DNA of 64,000 nucleotides, taken from positions 1,736,001-1,800,000 of the forward strand of contig NZ_AP019711.1 of NCBI RefSeq assembly GCF_010537335.1, in the 5' to 3' direction. The notes beneath the pieces are model-generated. The model saw nothing but the letters and a program-made list of their open reading frames with translations, did no database searches and was not told the DNA's origin. Each line of letters begins with the position of its first letter. Position 1 is the stretch's first letter. This document shows, in pieces, positions 42,467 through 51,210 of this stretch. The stretch comes from Amedibacterium intestinale. GTDB lineage: Bacteria > Bacillota_I > Bacilli_A > Erysipelotrichales > Erysipelotrichaceae. The translations under genes and the position numbers were made by a program.

Positions 42467-43315
42467 ATGGATAAATTAGGACTTGTATTAGAAGGAGGAG
42501 GAATGCGTGGTTTATATACCGCAGGTGTTCTTGATTTCTTTCTAGATCATGATATATATGCAGATGGGGTTATTGGTGTTAGTGCTGGTGCATGCCATGC
42601 GGCCAGCTATATTTCTCATCAAAGAGGACGAGCTTTTCGTACGGGTACACAGTATTTAAAAGATAAACGCTATATGAGCTTGCAGTCTTTAATAAAAACA
42701 GGAGATTTATTTGGTGCAGATTTTGTTTATAATCAAATTCCTAATAAACTAGATTTATTTGATTATGACGCTTTTCATCAAAGCGGAATTAAAATGTATG
42801 CTGTTGTCAGCAATCTTGAAACAGGTAAAGCAGAATATCTTCCATGTATCAATATGCATAATGATACCATTAATATTCGTGCTTCTGCTTCTTTACCGCT
42901 TCTTTCTAAAATTGTGGAAATCAACGGTAAGAAATACTTAGATGGCGGTGTTTGTGATTCTATCCCTGTAAAACAGTTTCAAAATATGGGATATAAAAAG
43001 AATATTATTATATTGACTCGTGCTATCGATTATCGCAAAGGAAAAAACAATATGCTTCCAATTATACGTAAAGCATATAAAAAGTATCCAAAGTTTGTAA
43101 AAGCAATGGAAAATCGCCATATTCTTTATAATCGCACATTAGATGAAATCGGTGTTATGGAAAAAGAAGGCAGTGTCTTTGTCATCCGCCCAAGCAAACC
43201 TGTAGAAATTGGGCGTTTAGAAAAAGATATAACAAAATTAAAAGCACTATATGAAGAAGGATATAATGATGCGAAAAAGCATTATGAAGCATTAATGGAA
43301 TTTATAAACAAGTAG
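42467..43315 (+). CDS. Patatin-like phospholipase family protein
   Basis: 282 residues. The oxyanion loop GLVLEGGGMRGLYTAGVLDFF, the nucleophile GVSAGA (G-x-S-x-G) and the catalytic Asp motif YLDGGVCDSIP are intact, so this is a probable cytoplasmic Ser-Asp acyl hydrolase (phospholipase A-like, YjjU-type). ATG 42467 follows AAAGGAAGTG; GTG 42458 is part of that binding site. A terminator follows at 43318-43370. Substrate unknown. Confidence 0.92.
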   Translation: MDKLGLVLEGGGMRGLYTAGVLDFFLDHDIYADGVIGVSAGACHAASYISHQRGRAFRTGTQYLKDKRYMSLQSLIKTGDLFGADFVYNQIPNKLDLFDYDAFHQSGIKMYAVVSNLETGKAEYLPCINMHNDTINIRASASLPLLSKIVEINGKKYLDGGVCDSIPVKQFQNMGYKKNIIILTRAIDYRKGKNNMLPIIRKAYKKYPKFVKAMENRHILYNRTLDEIGVMEKEGSVFVIRPSKPVEIGRLEKDITKLKALYEEGYNDAKKHYEALMEFINK

Positions 43316-43317
43316 AT

Positions 43318-43370
43318 AAAAGGGATTGTGATATAGTAGGAGAATTTCTCTTAATACCACAATCCCTTTT
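43318..43370. terminator. Bidirectional terminator
   Basis: A 13-bp stem AAAAGGGATTGTG (43318-43330) / CACAATCCCTTTT (43358-43370) between the patatin-like gene and the convergent PTS gene. Confidence 0.9.
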
Positions 43371-43380
43371 TAATGATTTT

Positions 43381-43704
43381 CTATCTTTTACTTAATTCAT
43401 CTACTCTTCGATATAAGTCAATAAATTCATCGCATAAAACCTTAAAGCTGTCTGCACTTGCAAGTATATTCTGTGCATGACTTAATAACAAAGTTATTAC
43501 TACCTCATTTCCACTTGCCTCCTCAGATACGAGCTGCTGATGTACACGATGTGCTTTCGCATATAATTCATTCCCTTTGCGTATGAGTTCATTACATCCT
43601 TCATAATTGCTGCTTTTAGCTTCCTGAATTGCTTCAATATAAAAATTCTTTGCCTGCCCTGCATCTGATATGATTTCCAGAATATCCATTTCTGAAGGTT
43701 TCAT
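43381..43704 (-). CDS. Solitary PTS lactose/cellobiose-type IIA component
   Basis: 107 residues, all-helical IIA Lac/Cel family. The active-site region reads LLLSHAQNILAS: the phosphorylated His76 is present, but the Asp and second His of the usual HAQDH are Asn79 and Ile80. In known members that Asp binds metal at the trimer core. No IIB, IIC or glycosidase genes are near, so it may deliver phosphate to distant partners or have a regulatory role. ATG follows AAGGAGA. Family call secure, role inferred. Confidence 0.88.
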   Translation of the reverse strand: MKPSEMDILEIISDAGQAKNFYIEAIQEAKSSNYEGCNELIRKGNELYAKAHRVHQQLVSEEASGNEVVITLLLSHAQNILASADSFKVLCDEFIDLYRRVDELSKR

Positions 43705-43755
43705 ACATTCATCTCCTTATGCCTTTATACGAAATATATTCTAACATAATCTCAT

Positions 43756-43782
43756 AAAAAAAGGCATCTTATTCGATACCTT
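43756..43782 (-). terminator. Terminator of the WecA/TagO-type gene
   Basis: Minus-strand stem AAGGTATC / GATGCCTT with one wobble, followed by seven T. It overlaps the stop region of the gene. Confidence 0.7.
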
Positions 43783-44866
43783 CTTTCTTTTCTTTTTGAC
43801 ATTTTTTTTGTTTAACTTGTGTTATTTTTTTCTTACAAAGATTCCATATAGAAATTAGAGGATGAAACTTTTTAGAAATCATTCCACTTGTTTCAATAAA
43901 AACCTCTACAATAAACGCAATAATAAACAAAACAATAAAACCAGCGGTTTTATTTACGATATATATGTATGCAGTCAATCCAAATAAAGCTGTCACAATA
44001 TACAAAATGATAACCGTATTTCTTTGTCCAAATCTTTGCATAAGCAAATGATGTACATGTTTTTTATCTGCTTCTGAAAACTTATGCCCACTTAATTTTC
44101 TTCTTAAAATAGCTCCTAGTGTATCAATAATTGGTACTGCCAATATCAAAATAGGAAGTGCCAGTGTCATGATCGTTGAACTTTTAAAACCTAGTAAAGA
44201 AATTGCGGAAATAATAAATCCTAAAAACAAGGCACCGCAATCCCCCATAAAGATACTTGCCGGATGCCAGTTATATATCAGAAAACCTAAAGTAGCTCCC
44301 GCTAAAATCAAAGCCATAGTATGGATGTCCCACCTGTTATCCACAACCGATAAACAAGCAATGATAATTAAAATAATAGTAGATATACCACCTGCAAGAC
44401 CATCTAATCCATCAATCAGATTAACCGCATTGGTAATACCTATGATCCAAATAAGCGTTACCAGCACAGAGATAAGTCCCATATCAATTTGAATACCAAA
44501 AGGCAGACGAATAACATCTAAGCTTACTTTTCCAACAACCATCAACACAATTGCCGCCGCTATTTCAAATAGTAATTTATTTCTTGGTTTAAGATCTACC
44601 ATATCATCTATCAATCCGCCAAGAAACATAATTGTCCCACCTAAAAGAATCCCATTAATCGTCATATCGGTTTTCATAAACACCGCCATGCAGATAATAA
44701 AAGATACGTAAATTGCAACGCCTCCAATACGGGCAATCTTTCCGCAATGTACCGTTCTTTCATTTTCTACTGCATAAATTTCAAGTCGTGTCGCCACGAC
44801 TTTCAATATCGGTGTAAGCAATGCTGATAAAACCAAAGGAATCAGCAAATACATGAGATAATTCAT
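43769..44866 (-). CDS. Undecaprenyl-phosphate GlcNAc-1-phosphate transferase (WecA/TagO type)
   Basis: 365 residues, about 10-11 membrane helices, MraY/WecA family. Signatures: LGGLIDDMVDLKPRNKLLFE, AVNLIDGLDGLAGGIS (catalytic Asp cluster), FMGDCGALFLGF and the cytoplasmic HVHHLLMQRFGQR loop, which is of the WecA rather than MraY kind. It transfers GlcNAc-1-P to undecaprenyl phosphate, starting teichoic acid or other surface glycan synthesis. A Lys-rich tail ends the protein. It begins 31 bases after mreB and is likely co-transcribed with it. Confidence 0.93.
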   Translation of the reverse strand: MNYLMYLLIPLVLSALLTPILKVVATRLEIYAVENERTVHCGKIARIGGVAIYVSFIICMAVFMKTDMTINGILLGGTIMFLGGLIDDMVDLKPRNKLLFEIAAAIVLMVVGKVSLDVIRLPFGIQIDMGLISVLVTLIWIIGITNAVNLIDGLDGLAGGISTIILIIIACLSVVDNRWDIHTMALILAGATLGFLIYNWHPASIFMGDCGALFLGFIISAISLLGFKSSTIMTLALPILILAVPIIDTLGAILRRKLSGHKFSEADKKHVHHLLMQRFGQRNTVIILYIVTALFGLTAYIYIVNKTAGFIVLFIIAFIVEVFIETSGMISKKFHPLISIWNLCKKKITQVKQKKCQKEKKEGIE

Positions 44867-44897
44867 ATATACACCTCGCTTTACATGCGAATTTTAC

Positions 44898-45887
44898 TTA
44901 ACGTACCAAATGTAAGTTTTCTAACAGGATACCTGTTCCTTCCGCAACACAGCGAAGCGCATTTTCCGCAACATACACAGGAATGTGCAGTTCATTTCTA
45001 AGAAGTTCATCAATACCATGCAACAAGGCACCTCCACCTGTTAACACAATACCTCTTGTAACGATATCACTAGCAAGTTCTGGTGGTGTCTGTTCCAATA
45101 CCGTTCTGCAGGCACGTACAACATCCTGTAAACTTTCTTCCATACTTCCTGCAATTTCATCACTGTTTAAGGTAATCGTTGTTGGAAGTCCGCTGACAAG
45201 ATCACGTCCACTAACTTCCATTGTTTCATGAAGACTGCTTTTCCAGGCAGTACCAATACGTTTTTTAACTTCTTCTGCTGTACGATCACCAATCAGCAAC
45301 TTTTTATTTTCTTTAACAAATTTAATAATATCGCGATCAAACGTATCACCAGCTACTTTTAAAGATGTACTAGATACGATTTCCCCTAAAGAGATAACCG
45401 CAACATCTGTTGTACCTCCACCAATATCAAGTACCATGCATCCACTAGGTTTTCCAATATCTAACCCAGCTCCAACCGCAGCTACTTTTGGTTCTTCTTC
45501 AATATATACTTTTTTAGCACCTGCACGATATGCTGCATCACGAATTGCATTTCTTTCTACACTTGTAATATTGCTTGGGCAGCAAATCAAAATCGTAGGA
45601 CGTTTAAACATCCCTTTGATTGCCAGCTTTTTAAAGAAGAAATTCAACATAATTTCTGTTACTTCAAAATCCGCAATAACTCCATCTTTTAATGGACGAA
45701 TTGCTAATACTCTTCCTGGTGTTCTACCAAGCATATCTTTCGCATCCTGTCCGGCTGCTAAACATTTTTTAGTTTCTGCATCTATTGCTACAACGCTAGG
45801 TTCGTCAATAACGACACCTTCGCCTTTTACATACATTAATAAATTGGCTGTTCCTAAGTCGATTCCTACTTCTTTTGAAAACATCAT
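44898..45887 (-). CDS. mreB: MreB/Mbl-family rod-shape actin homologue
   Basis: 329 residues. The actin-fold nucleotide motifs are visible: EVGIDLGTANLLMYVKG (phosphate 1), CMVLDIGGGTTDVAVISLG (phosphate 2) and GIVLTGGGALLHGID (adenosine). It forms membrane filaments that position lateral wall synthesis. It lies downstream of spoIID-spoIIQ, the place held by mbl in Bacillus, so it is probably the Mbl paralogue. ATG 45887 follows GGAGG at 7 nt. Confidence 0.95.
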   Translation of the reverse strand: MMFSKEVGIDLGTANLLMYVKGEGVVIDEPSVVAIDAETKKCLAAGQDAKDMLGRTPGRVLAIRPLKDGVIADFEVTEIMLNFFFKKLAIKGMFKRPTILICCPSNITSVERNAIRDAAYRAGAKKVYIEEEPKVAAVGAGLDIGKPSGCMVLDIGGGTTDVAVISLGEIVSSTSLKVAGDTFDRDIIKFVKENKKLLIGDRTAEEVKKRIGTAWKSSLHETMEVSGRDLVSGLPTTITLNSDEIAGSMEESLQDVVRACRTVLEQTPPELASDIVTRGIVLTGGGALLHGIDELLRNELHIPVYVAENALRCVAEGTGILLENLHLVR

Positions 45888-45993
45888 TTACATTCCTCCA
45901 TTCTACGGGCATTAAACATTATAACACAAAATTATGAATTAAAAAGCTTAATTCATGAATCTTCATATAGTGTTAAGAATTGCTTATTTTCAT

Positions 45994-46020
45994 AAAAACA
46001 GTACCCGTATAACAGGTACT
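45994..46020 (-). terminator. Weak hairpin between spoIIQ and mreB
   Basis: AGTACC / GGTACT (46000-46005 with 46015-46020) followed by GTTTTT on the minus strand, overlapping the spoIIQ stop. It may partly insulate mreB from sporulation transcripts. Confidence 0.5.
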
Positions 46021-46639
46021 ATTTCAATTCTTCCAGTGTTTTATCATATATCGTTTCAGGATCTACCAGTTTTCCATTTACCTGTGTAACGATATGTACA
46101 TGATTTCCTAAATCTTTATTGTAAATATTTTTTCCAGCTGTTCCTATCGTCTGTTTCTGCTCAATATGCTCACCTTTTTTTACCTGTATGGCATCTAGAC
46201 TTTGATAGGTTATAATTAAATCTCCGCTTTGTATGACAACTGTATTTCCAAACAGTTCATCATTTCGCACATCGCTGACTTCTCCGGAAAAAACTGCCTG
46301 CACCTCAAAAACCTGATCATTCAATGCATAATCAATCCCCTGATTTCCACGATAAACACCTTCAAACTGTGTAATGTTGTTTATTTCGCTTTCTTTACCA
46401 TCATAATAATCAAGAACGACCTGTGCATCTACAGAGAATGGTTTTACACCTTTTTGCTGTGCATCCGGCAATGCTAATACAGGGAGTGTTTCTTCCTGAA
46501 AAACCGCACTTTCTTTCTTGTTTTGCTGCTGATGATAAAAACGATAAGAAATAAGTCCACATCCAGCTATCAACAAACAAGAAAGAGAAATCAATAATTT
46601 TTTCTTCGATAGTTTTCTTTCCTTTACATAACTATACAT
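46019..46639 (-). CDS. spoIIQ: SpoIIQ-like M23-fold protein
   Basis: 206 residues: an N-terminal membrane segment (LLISLSCLLIAGCGLISYRFY), then an LytM/M23 domain. The first zinc motif HxxxD is NQGID here (His replaced by Asn), while the final HxH is present (LGNHVHIV). Bacillus SpoIIQ is likewise non-catalytic, whereas clostridial forms can keep the His. In sporulation SpoIIQ in the forespore membrane pairs with SpoIIIAH to form the intercellular channel. It lies 41 bases after spoIID, in Bacillus order. ATG follows GAGGTGATG. Confidence 0.88.
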   Translation of the reverse strand: MYSYVKERKLSKKKLLISLSCLLIAGCGLISYRFYHQQQNKKESAVFQEETLPVLALPDAQQKGVKPFSVDAQVVLDYYDGKESEINNITQFEGVYRGNQGIDYALNDQVFEVQAVFSGEVSDVRNDELFGNTVVIQSGDLIITYQSLDAIQVKKGEHIEQKQTIGTAGKNIYNKDLGNHVHIVTQVNGKLVDPETIYDKTLEELK

Positions 46640-46680
46640 TTCATCACCTCTAGTGATGAGTATGCCCTTCTCAAAGACCT

Positions 46681-47592
46681 TTATACACCAAGTTTTTCAA
46701 TCTTTGTCTTAGGATAATAATGCGAAAGAATCTGCTTATAACTCTTTCCTTTCTCTGCCATAGCCTGTGCCCCTATCTGTGACATACCAACACCATGTCC
46801 ATATCCTTTTGTCGTTATCACAACATTATCCTTGTTCTCTTTAATCGTAAAACAGGAAGAGCGAAGATTCAATTTTTCCCTTACTTCTCTGCCTGTAAAT
46901 ACAATACGATCTATACGAATTTCTTTTACATATCCACTGTCATATCTTATCGGCTCTTCAATTTCATGAACTGTATTTTGAAATCCCAATGCTGTTGAAA
47001 ATTCCTGTTTGCTCATCGTTATGCTTTTTTCGTATTCTTCGCTTTGTTTATCCCAGGAAGAATCAACACTAACAAGATAAGGTACTTTATTCCCCCAATA
47101 TTCCTGTGCATTCGCTGTTTTTCCACAAGAACTGCTAAAAAATAAAGCGGAAATTGGTTTTCCCTGATATGTAAGAATTTCTCCTGTTGTTTCCTGAACT
47201 GCCTGCTGTATCTTTTTATGATATACATCGTAATTATCTTTCCAGCTGTCTTTTAACTGCTTGTTATCACGATATACCTGTGTATTGGTTGTATCATCTA
47301 CTTCATACCCTCGCTGTACAACAAAGGTTCTCGCAGCTACACATTGTGCTTTCAATGCCTCCATTTCAAATGCTGGCGACATTTCCGAGGAAATAACTCC
47401 TTCCAAATAAGATTCGATATCCAGATATAGATCTTTTCCATCTACACGTGTAACATGTACCTTCTGTATTTCTTCCCTTTGATAGTTCCCATTTTCTTTC
47501 CAGAAAAGATAGTCTTCTCCACTATGTACCCAAAGCATAAAAACAAGCACAATGATCAATACAACAAGAATTCCTTTACTGATTTCCTTCAA
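46681..47592 (-). CDS. spoIID: Stage II sporulation protein D
   Basis: 303 residues with an N-terminal membrane anchor (GILVVLIIVLVFMLWVHSG). The lytic transglycosylase core contains the catalytic Glu in LEGVISSEMSPAFEMEALKAQ and continues as VAARTFVVQRGYE, with GYGHGVGMSQIGAQAMA near the C-terminus. SpoIID cuts glycan strands during engulfment. The start appears to be TTG at 47592 behind AAGGGTG; no ATG with a site exists nearby. Only 17 bases separate it from the preceding response regulator gene. Confidence 0.93.
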   Translation of the reverse strand: MKEISKGILVVLIIVLVFMLWVHSGEDYLFWKENGNYQREEIQKVHVTRVDGKDLYLDIESYLEGVISSEMSPAFEMEALKAQCVAARTFVVQRGYEVDDTTNTQVYRDNKQLKDSWKDNYDVYHKKIQQAVQETTGEILTYQGKPISALFFSSSCGKTANAQEYWGNKVPYLVSVDSSWDKQSEEYEKSITMSKQEFSTALGFQNTVHEIEEPIRYDSGYVKEIRIDRIVFTGREVREKLNLRSSCFTIKENKDNVVITTKGYGHGVGMSQIGAQAMAEKGKSYKQILSHYYPKTKIEKLGV

Positions 47593-47609
47593 TCTTTCAC
47601 ACCCTTATT

Positions 47610-49205
47610 TCATTCTATGACCTCATCCAGATTTTCATTCCTTTCTTCCTGCAGTTTTTTTCGATAATCGCTAGGAGATAAATCATAATACTTTTTAAAT
47701 ACACGATTAAAATATAACTGATCTTCCATTCCTATCTGTGCCGCAACATCTTTTATTTTAAAAGATTCATTAGATAACAGTTCCAATGCTTTTTTCATAC
47801 GCTTCTCATTAATATAAGACTTTAAATTCATTCCTGTTTCATTCTTAAACAAATGCGACAAACTGCTTTCACTCATAGAAAAATGCTCTGCAATTTCTTT
47901 TAAAGATAATTTTTCCTGATAGTTTTCATCTAAATAATTCATGACATCTACAACTTCCTGACGATAACGGTTAAAGTTTTCATCTTTCAGCCATTCTTCT
48001 ACCAGCACAAAACCTTCCATTAAAACTTCCTTTAGTTTAGAAAATGTATCACAATGACGCAGATTCATTACAATCGTATCCAGCGAATACATATTCTTAT
48101 GTCCTTTTACCATTTCATTTCCTTCAATGTTATGCAAAATAAAGATGTAATATTCAATAACCTGATAAGGTTCTATGCACTCTTTTTCCATCATATTAAA
48201 GGACTCTTCCAGCATTTTCTCTGCCTTTTGAAAATCTCTTGTGCTCATAGCTTCCATAATATCTTTATGCCATGACATATGTGCTACATCTAAATCCACA
48301 TATTCTTCTTTTTCCTCCACAAACATCAAGGTTCCACTTCCTCGGTAAAAATGATTTCTAGATGCCGCAAACACATCCCCACAGCACTGATAAAAATCTT
48401 TTATATCCTCCATCACATTAGATAACACAAAGGATATCTGAACATTTAAATACTGCTGTATATTTCGAATCATCGTATGACAGATATTTGCCATTCGCTG
48501 CTTTTGTCCTCCCTGCAGTAAAATGATCGCAGTGTGGTGATTCAAAAAGAAACTTCTAAATTCGATATCAAGTGGAACACTGTCTCGCATTTGATCATAT
48601 AAGAATTTTTCCAGTTTTTCATGTTCCTCATATTTTTCTTCATAAAATAAATGAATATTATCTACATGCAGATAGGCTACCTGATATTCTTTTTTATACG
48701 GCTGAACAAAAGCTGACTCCAAATAGGCATCTTCTTTTTCTATTTTTTCCTGATTCTTAATAAGCAATAAAGTTTGCTTAATATGATTTAACCATTTAAT
48801 CTCTTCGCTATCCTCTTTTTCCTGTGCAGATTCACAATGTACAAGTCGCTGTCTTACTGCTTTCTCTAACTGTTCCTTATCCAAAGTGACTTTTAATAAA
48901 TAATCTGCTGCTCCTGCCTTCATTGCATCTCTTACAAGTTCAAAATCAGAATAATTGCTTAAGGCAATAATTTGTGTATCTGCTCTTTCCTCTTTTACTT
49001 TCCGTATCAATTCAATACCATCCATCTGCGGCATTTTTAAATCTGTAATGATCAAATCCGGATGTACTTTCTGGAATACCCCATAAGCTTCTATACCATC
49101 TTTTACAGCCGCTACAACATCACAGTTAAGTTCTTTCCAATCCAGCATATTCTGCAGCGTCATACGAATCAGACGCTCATCATCAACAATCAAAACTTTA
49201 TACAT
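47610..49205 (-). CDS. YesN-type response regulator with AraC DNA-binding domain
   Basis: About 531 residues. The receiver has an intact acidic pair (VDDERLIRMTLQNML), phosphoacceptor Asp in LIITDLKMPQMDG and Lys in YLLKVTLDKE. A long middle sensory/linker region follows, then two AraC-type helix-turn-helix units (LSLKEIAEHFSMSESSLSHL and IKDVAAQIGMEDQLYFNRVF). ATG 49205 follows AAGGGG at 9 nt; its first 8 bases overlap the kinase gene. Such YesMN pairs often sense carbohydrates, but this one sits next to spoIID rather than sugar genes. Confidence 0.93.
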   Translation of the reverse strand: MYKVLIVDDERLIRMTLQNMLDWKELNCDVVAAVKDGIEAYGVFQKVHPDLIITDLKMPQMDGIELIRKVKEERADTQIIALSNYSDFELVRDAMKAGAADYLLKVTLDKEQLEKAVRQRLVHCESAQEKEDSEEIKWLNHIKQTLLLIKNQEKIEKEDAYLESAFVQPYKKEYQVAYLHVDNIHLFYEEKYEEHEKLEKFLYDQMRDSVPLDIEFRSFFLNHHTAIILLQGGQKQRMANICHTMIRNIQQYLNVQISFVLSNVMEDIKDFYQCCGDVFAASRNHFYRGSGTLMFVEEKEEYVDLDVAHMSWHKDIMEAMSTRDFQKAEKMLEESFNMMEKECIEPYQVIEYYIFILHNIEGNEMVKGHKNMYSLDTIVMNLRHCDTFSKLKEVLMEGFVLVEEWLKDENFNRYRQEVVDVMNYLDENYQEKLSLKEIAEHFSMSESSLSHLFKNETGMNLKSYINEKRMKKALELLSNESFKIKDVAAQIGMEDQLYFNRVFKKYYDLSPSDYRKKLQEERNENLDEVIE

Positions 49206-50850
49206 CTTCATCAACCCCTTTTTTTAAAGGAAGACACAAAGTAACCATCGTTCCTTTTCCTTCTTCACTTTCAATTTTCATATCATATGGTTTCCCATAC
49301 ATCAAAGATATACGCTCCTGTATATTCTTTATTCCAATATTGCTTAATCGAGAACGTTTTTCCATTTGCTTTTCTATTGAAAAACCTTTCCCGTTATCCC
49401 CAACAACAACCATCAGACAGTTTTCTTTTTTATATATACGAAGCGTAAGTTTTTGATGCAGCCCATCTTCACGAAAAGCATGTAAAATACTATTTTCCAC
49501 AATTGGCTGTAACAAAAACTTCAAAATACGATAACCTTCTACACCCTTGTCTACAATATACTCCGTCTCAAACAAATCCCCATAACGCAGTTTCTGTATA
49601 ACGATATAATCCTGCACATTATGAATTTCTTCCGCAATACTAACATATTCCTGTTTATCCACAATTGTATTTCTAAGCAGGCGTGATAAAGCGCTGATTC
49701 CCTCACTTACCGGTGCATCTTCATTTAAAATTGCCAGATATCGCAATGTATTTAACGTATTAAACAGAAAATGCGGATTAATTTGAGCCTGCAGAAGCTG
49801 GATTTGCGTCTGTCTTGTCTGCTCCTGTTCACTTTTTACTTTTTCCAGTAAATCATCTGCTTTTACAAGCAATTCATTAAAGTTCTCACTCAATTCATGC
49901 AATTCATCATTTCCATGATCTTCAACAAATCCATGCCTAAAATTACTTTCTTTAGCTTTTCTCATAGATACTACAAGATTATGAGTAGGATCATAAATAC
50001 TTTTATAAATCATCATTGAAAAAATGCTTTCCACAAGAATAACGACCAGTACATTTAAAAACAGCATATTGCGAAAACTTTGCACATCTTTCATTACATA
50101 CTCTTCCTGCGCCAATGCCACAAGATTCCAGTTGAAATCTTTCGCTTTCAACTGTTTTTGGTAATACATTGTATTATCCAGCTTGATTTTATCTTTATTA
50201 GAAGAAAAGTTATAGTTTCGCATGGCATCATCCCCTAATAGATAATTGCCCTGTTCATCGCATAGAAACAGCAAACGCTCTTCATTTTTCTCTTCTTTTT
50301 GAAACATATTATGAAAAACATCTTCATTGTATCCTATACAAATATACCCTAAAACTTTCCCATTTCTTTTTAACGCACTGCTTAAAGAAATCTGTTTATG
50401 CTCTGTATCAAAGCTCCAATGAACTTTTTCCTCATCATGTAAATCTTCTGCATAATATTTCCCATCCTGATATAAAAGACGTTTCTGTTCATCAAAGAAA
50501 GAAAATGCATTTCTTTCCAAAAGAGCGGAATGTTTTCTTTCCAGTTCCTTTATATCTTCCTTGCTCATAGGTTCCTGTGCAACTAAACAATCGTACAAAA
50601 TTTCTTCCTGTAAAAGATCTTGCATCGTCTGTTCCATCTGTGATGTTTTATGATATAAGGCTGCTTGTGCAATTTCCAGTGACTGTGATAAATCTTTCGC
50701 ATTTTTTTCCAGTATCATATCTGAACTCATTTGATAATAAACAAAAAGAACGATCAGCATCATCAATAATGGAAGCAGCAGAAAGCCAAACTGCATACGT
50801 TGTCGTATTCCTATACTACGCAATATTTTTTGAAATCTTTTCATTTTCAT
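49198..50850 (-). CDS. YesM-type sensor histidine kinase
   Basis: 550 residues: membrane helix about 17-40, an extracellular sensing domain (about 45-240), second helix (MLFLNVLVVILVESIFSMMI), HAMP, then the LytS/YesM-type kinase core QINPHFLFNTLNTLRYLAI with the phosphorylated His, and an HATPase domain (QPIVENSILHAF, VVGDNGKGFS, SNIGIKNIQERISLMYG). The start overlaps the DUF1146 stop by the ATGA tetranucleotide; the response regulator gene overlaps its end. The signal is not known. Confidence 0.94.
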   Translation of the reverse strand: MKMKRFQKILRSIGIRQRMQFGFLLLPLLMMLIVLFVYYQMSSDMILEKNAKDLSQSLEIAQAALYHKTSQMEQTMQDLLQEEILYDCLVAQEPMSKEDIKELERKHSALLERNAFSFFDEQKRLLYQDGKYYAEDLHDEEKVHWSFDTEHKQISLSSALKRNGKVLGYICIGYNEDVFHNMFQKEEKNEERLLFLCDEQGNYLLGDDAMRNYNFSSNKDKIKLDNTMYYQKQLKAKDFNWNLVALAQEEYVMKDVQSFRNMLFLNVLVVILVESIFSMMIYKSIYDPTHNLVVSMRKAKESNFRHGFVEDHGNDELHELSENFNELLVKADDLLEKVKSEQEQTRQTQIQLLQAQINPHFLFNTLNTLRYLAILNEDAPVSEGISALSRLLRNTIVDKQEYVSIAEEIHNVQDYIVIQKLRYGDLFETEYIVDKGVEGYRILKFLLQPIVENSILHAFREDGLHQKLTLRIYKKENCLMVVVGDNGKGFSIEKQMEKRSRLSNIGIKNIQERISLMYGKPYDMKIESEEGKGTMVTLCLPLKKGVDEDV

Positions 50851-51050
50851 AAACCATTATATACAGAAAGTGCTAATAAAAACTGTGCCACCAGATATCC
50901 CAAAGCCAAAGATAAAAGCAATAGCAGGCATTGTACCTTTGCTGGTTTTCTTACATCGCAAAAACGATCAAATCGAAGGGATGACAAAGCCCAGAAACTA
51001 GCAATAAAACAAAGTAAATGTATACCAATATTGAGAATGAAAAATGACAT
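50847..51050 (-). CDS. DUF1146 family small membrane protein (YwzB-like)
   Basis: 67 residues, two membrane helices (MSFFILNIGIHLLCFIASFW and CLLLLLSLALGYLVAQFLL) with the linker ALSSLRFDRF typical of DUF1146. In Bacillus the ywzB gene lies just upstream of ywmB-murA-spoIID-spoIIQ. Here it leads the cluster and is joined to the histidine kinase gene by a 4-base overlap. ATG 51050 follows GGAGG. Role unknown. Confidence 0.85.
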   Translation of the reverse strand: MSFFILNIGIHLLCFIASFWALSSLRFDRFCDVRKPAKVQCLLLLLSLALGYLVAQFLLALSVYNGL

Positions 51051-51162
51051 AGGAATACCTCCATATTTTTTCATTATTATACCATATTTCTACGCGCGAT
51101 ACTTCTTTCGTAAAATATTTAAATAAATCCCAAAATGAAATACGTATTTATACAATACAAAA

Positions 51163-51191
51163 TAAAAACCAGCACTCTTGAGAAGTACTGG
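51163..51191 (-). terminator. Terminator of the radical SAM gene
   Basis: Minus-strand stem CCAGTACT / AGTGCTGG with one wobble (51184-51191 with 51169-51176), followed by TTTTTATTTT. Confidence 0.75.
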
Positions 51192-51210
51192 CTAAAAACA
51201 GACATCACAG

